A DNA stretch of 33,725 nucleotides from Porphyrobacter sp. AAP82 (GTDB taxonomy: Bacteria; Pseudomonadota; Alphaproteobacteria; Sphingomonadales; Sphingomonadaceae). The first letter of the stretch is position 1, and every line of letters starts with the position of its first letter. Position numbers and translations under genes: made by a program. The notes under the pieces were generated by a model that was given only the letters and a program-made list of their open reading frames with translations, was not told the DNA's origin and made no database searches. This document shows positions 33,523-33,725 of this stretch, in pieces. The stretch covers positions 1 to 33,725 of the forward strand of contig NZ_ANFX01000038.1 of assembly GCF_000331285.1 (NCBI RefSeq), read 5' to 3'.

Positions 33523-33725
33523 ATGCCGCCCGTGGGCAAGGAAGTCACCTCACCGCAGCCGGCGCTCCCTGCCGAGCTGCCGCTGTCCGACATGCTCGGA
33601 TTGACGCGCAATCCTGCGTTCGATGCGACGCGGCTGCGGGGAGAGGATGTGGCCGGGCTGAGGCGGTCACCACCGGGCTGCAACGCAAGCGCACGACCCA
33701 CGAGATCCTGACCGATCTGTTGCGC
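33523..33725 (+). CDS. Start of an unidentified gene with an apparent frameshift, cut by the window edge
   Basis: From the ATG at 33523 the frame reads well through MLGLTRNPAFDATRLRGEDV and AG (33654-33656). It then turns to a low-quality stretch and a TGA at 33709-33711. From 33660 another frame stays open to the window edge with strong G/C third positions, reading EAVTTGLQRKRTTHEILTDL. Adding one G to the GGG run at 33654-33656 joins the two parts as ...VAGAEAVTTGLQ.... I infer a one-base deletion or a sequencing error. The family is not recognised. TTAACC-like elements and an inverted repeat TAACC/GGTTA (33505-33520) precede it. Confidence 0.45.

Overview
The window is GC-rich, gene-dense chromosomal DNA of an alphaproteobacterium, most likely order Sphingomonadales and close to Erythrobacter/Porphyrobacter. 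This rests on recognising the proteins, not on a database search. The supporting genes are a CcrM-type GANTC methyltransferase, a three-subunit pntAA-pntAB-pntB transhydrogenase preceded by a 40-residue aa3-oxidase subunit IV, an ABA4-like membrane protein (carotenoid bacteria), a TadA/CpaF ATPase and entericidin lipoproteins. I see no rRNA, tRNA, IS element, prophage or CRISPR array.

Layout. 1-4.2 kb: a DUF4349 lipoprotein gene broken by one in-frame TAG, divergent from parC, then a secreted protein of unknown function converging on parC across a perfect 13-bp hairpin. 4.2-8.35 kb, minus strand: two overlapping clusters, DUF1285-NUDIX-CCA transferase and PQQ-type sugar dehydrogenase-GNAT, separated by a hairpin. 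8.35-11.45 kb, plus: rnhB, ccrM and folP; the region before ccrM carries six GANTC sites in 153 bp and a perfect DnaA box. 11.5-15.1 kb: a PhoD-like phosphatase behind an AT-rich, repeat-bearing leader, an SDR, and an orphan NtrC-type response regulator with GSFPGA in place of GAFTGA.

15.4-18.8 kb: the transhydrogenase operon, with a small PH-like gene between pntAA and pntAB. 19.2-22.4 kb: an end-overlapping operon of an exported beta-helix protein, a diheme cytochrome c and a membrane-anchored alpha/beta hydrolase. This is the best candidate in the window for an uncharacterised system. 22.5-28.1 kb: an Asp/Glu racemase-like protein, dGTPase, TIP30-like reductase, ABA4-like protein, acyl-CoA ligase and DUF938 methyltransferase, several with overlapping ends. 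28.1-29.75 kb: two tandem entericidins, a DMT exporter and a small two-helix membrane protein. 29.9-33.4 kb: cpaF and glmS, divergent. The last 200 bases hold the start of an unidentified gene that appears to change frame at a G run.

Themes: cell-cycle and DNA maintenance (parC, rnhB, ccrM, dgt, folP), membrane energetics (pnt, cytochromes) and envelope functions. Both apparent gene disruptions are single-base events, so sequencing or assembly error is a live alternative for each.
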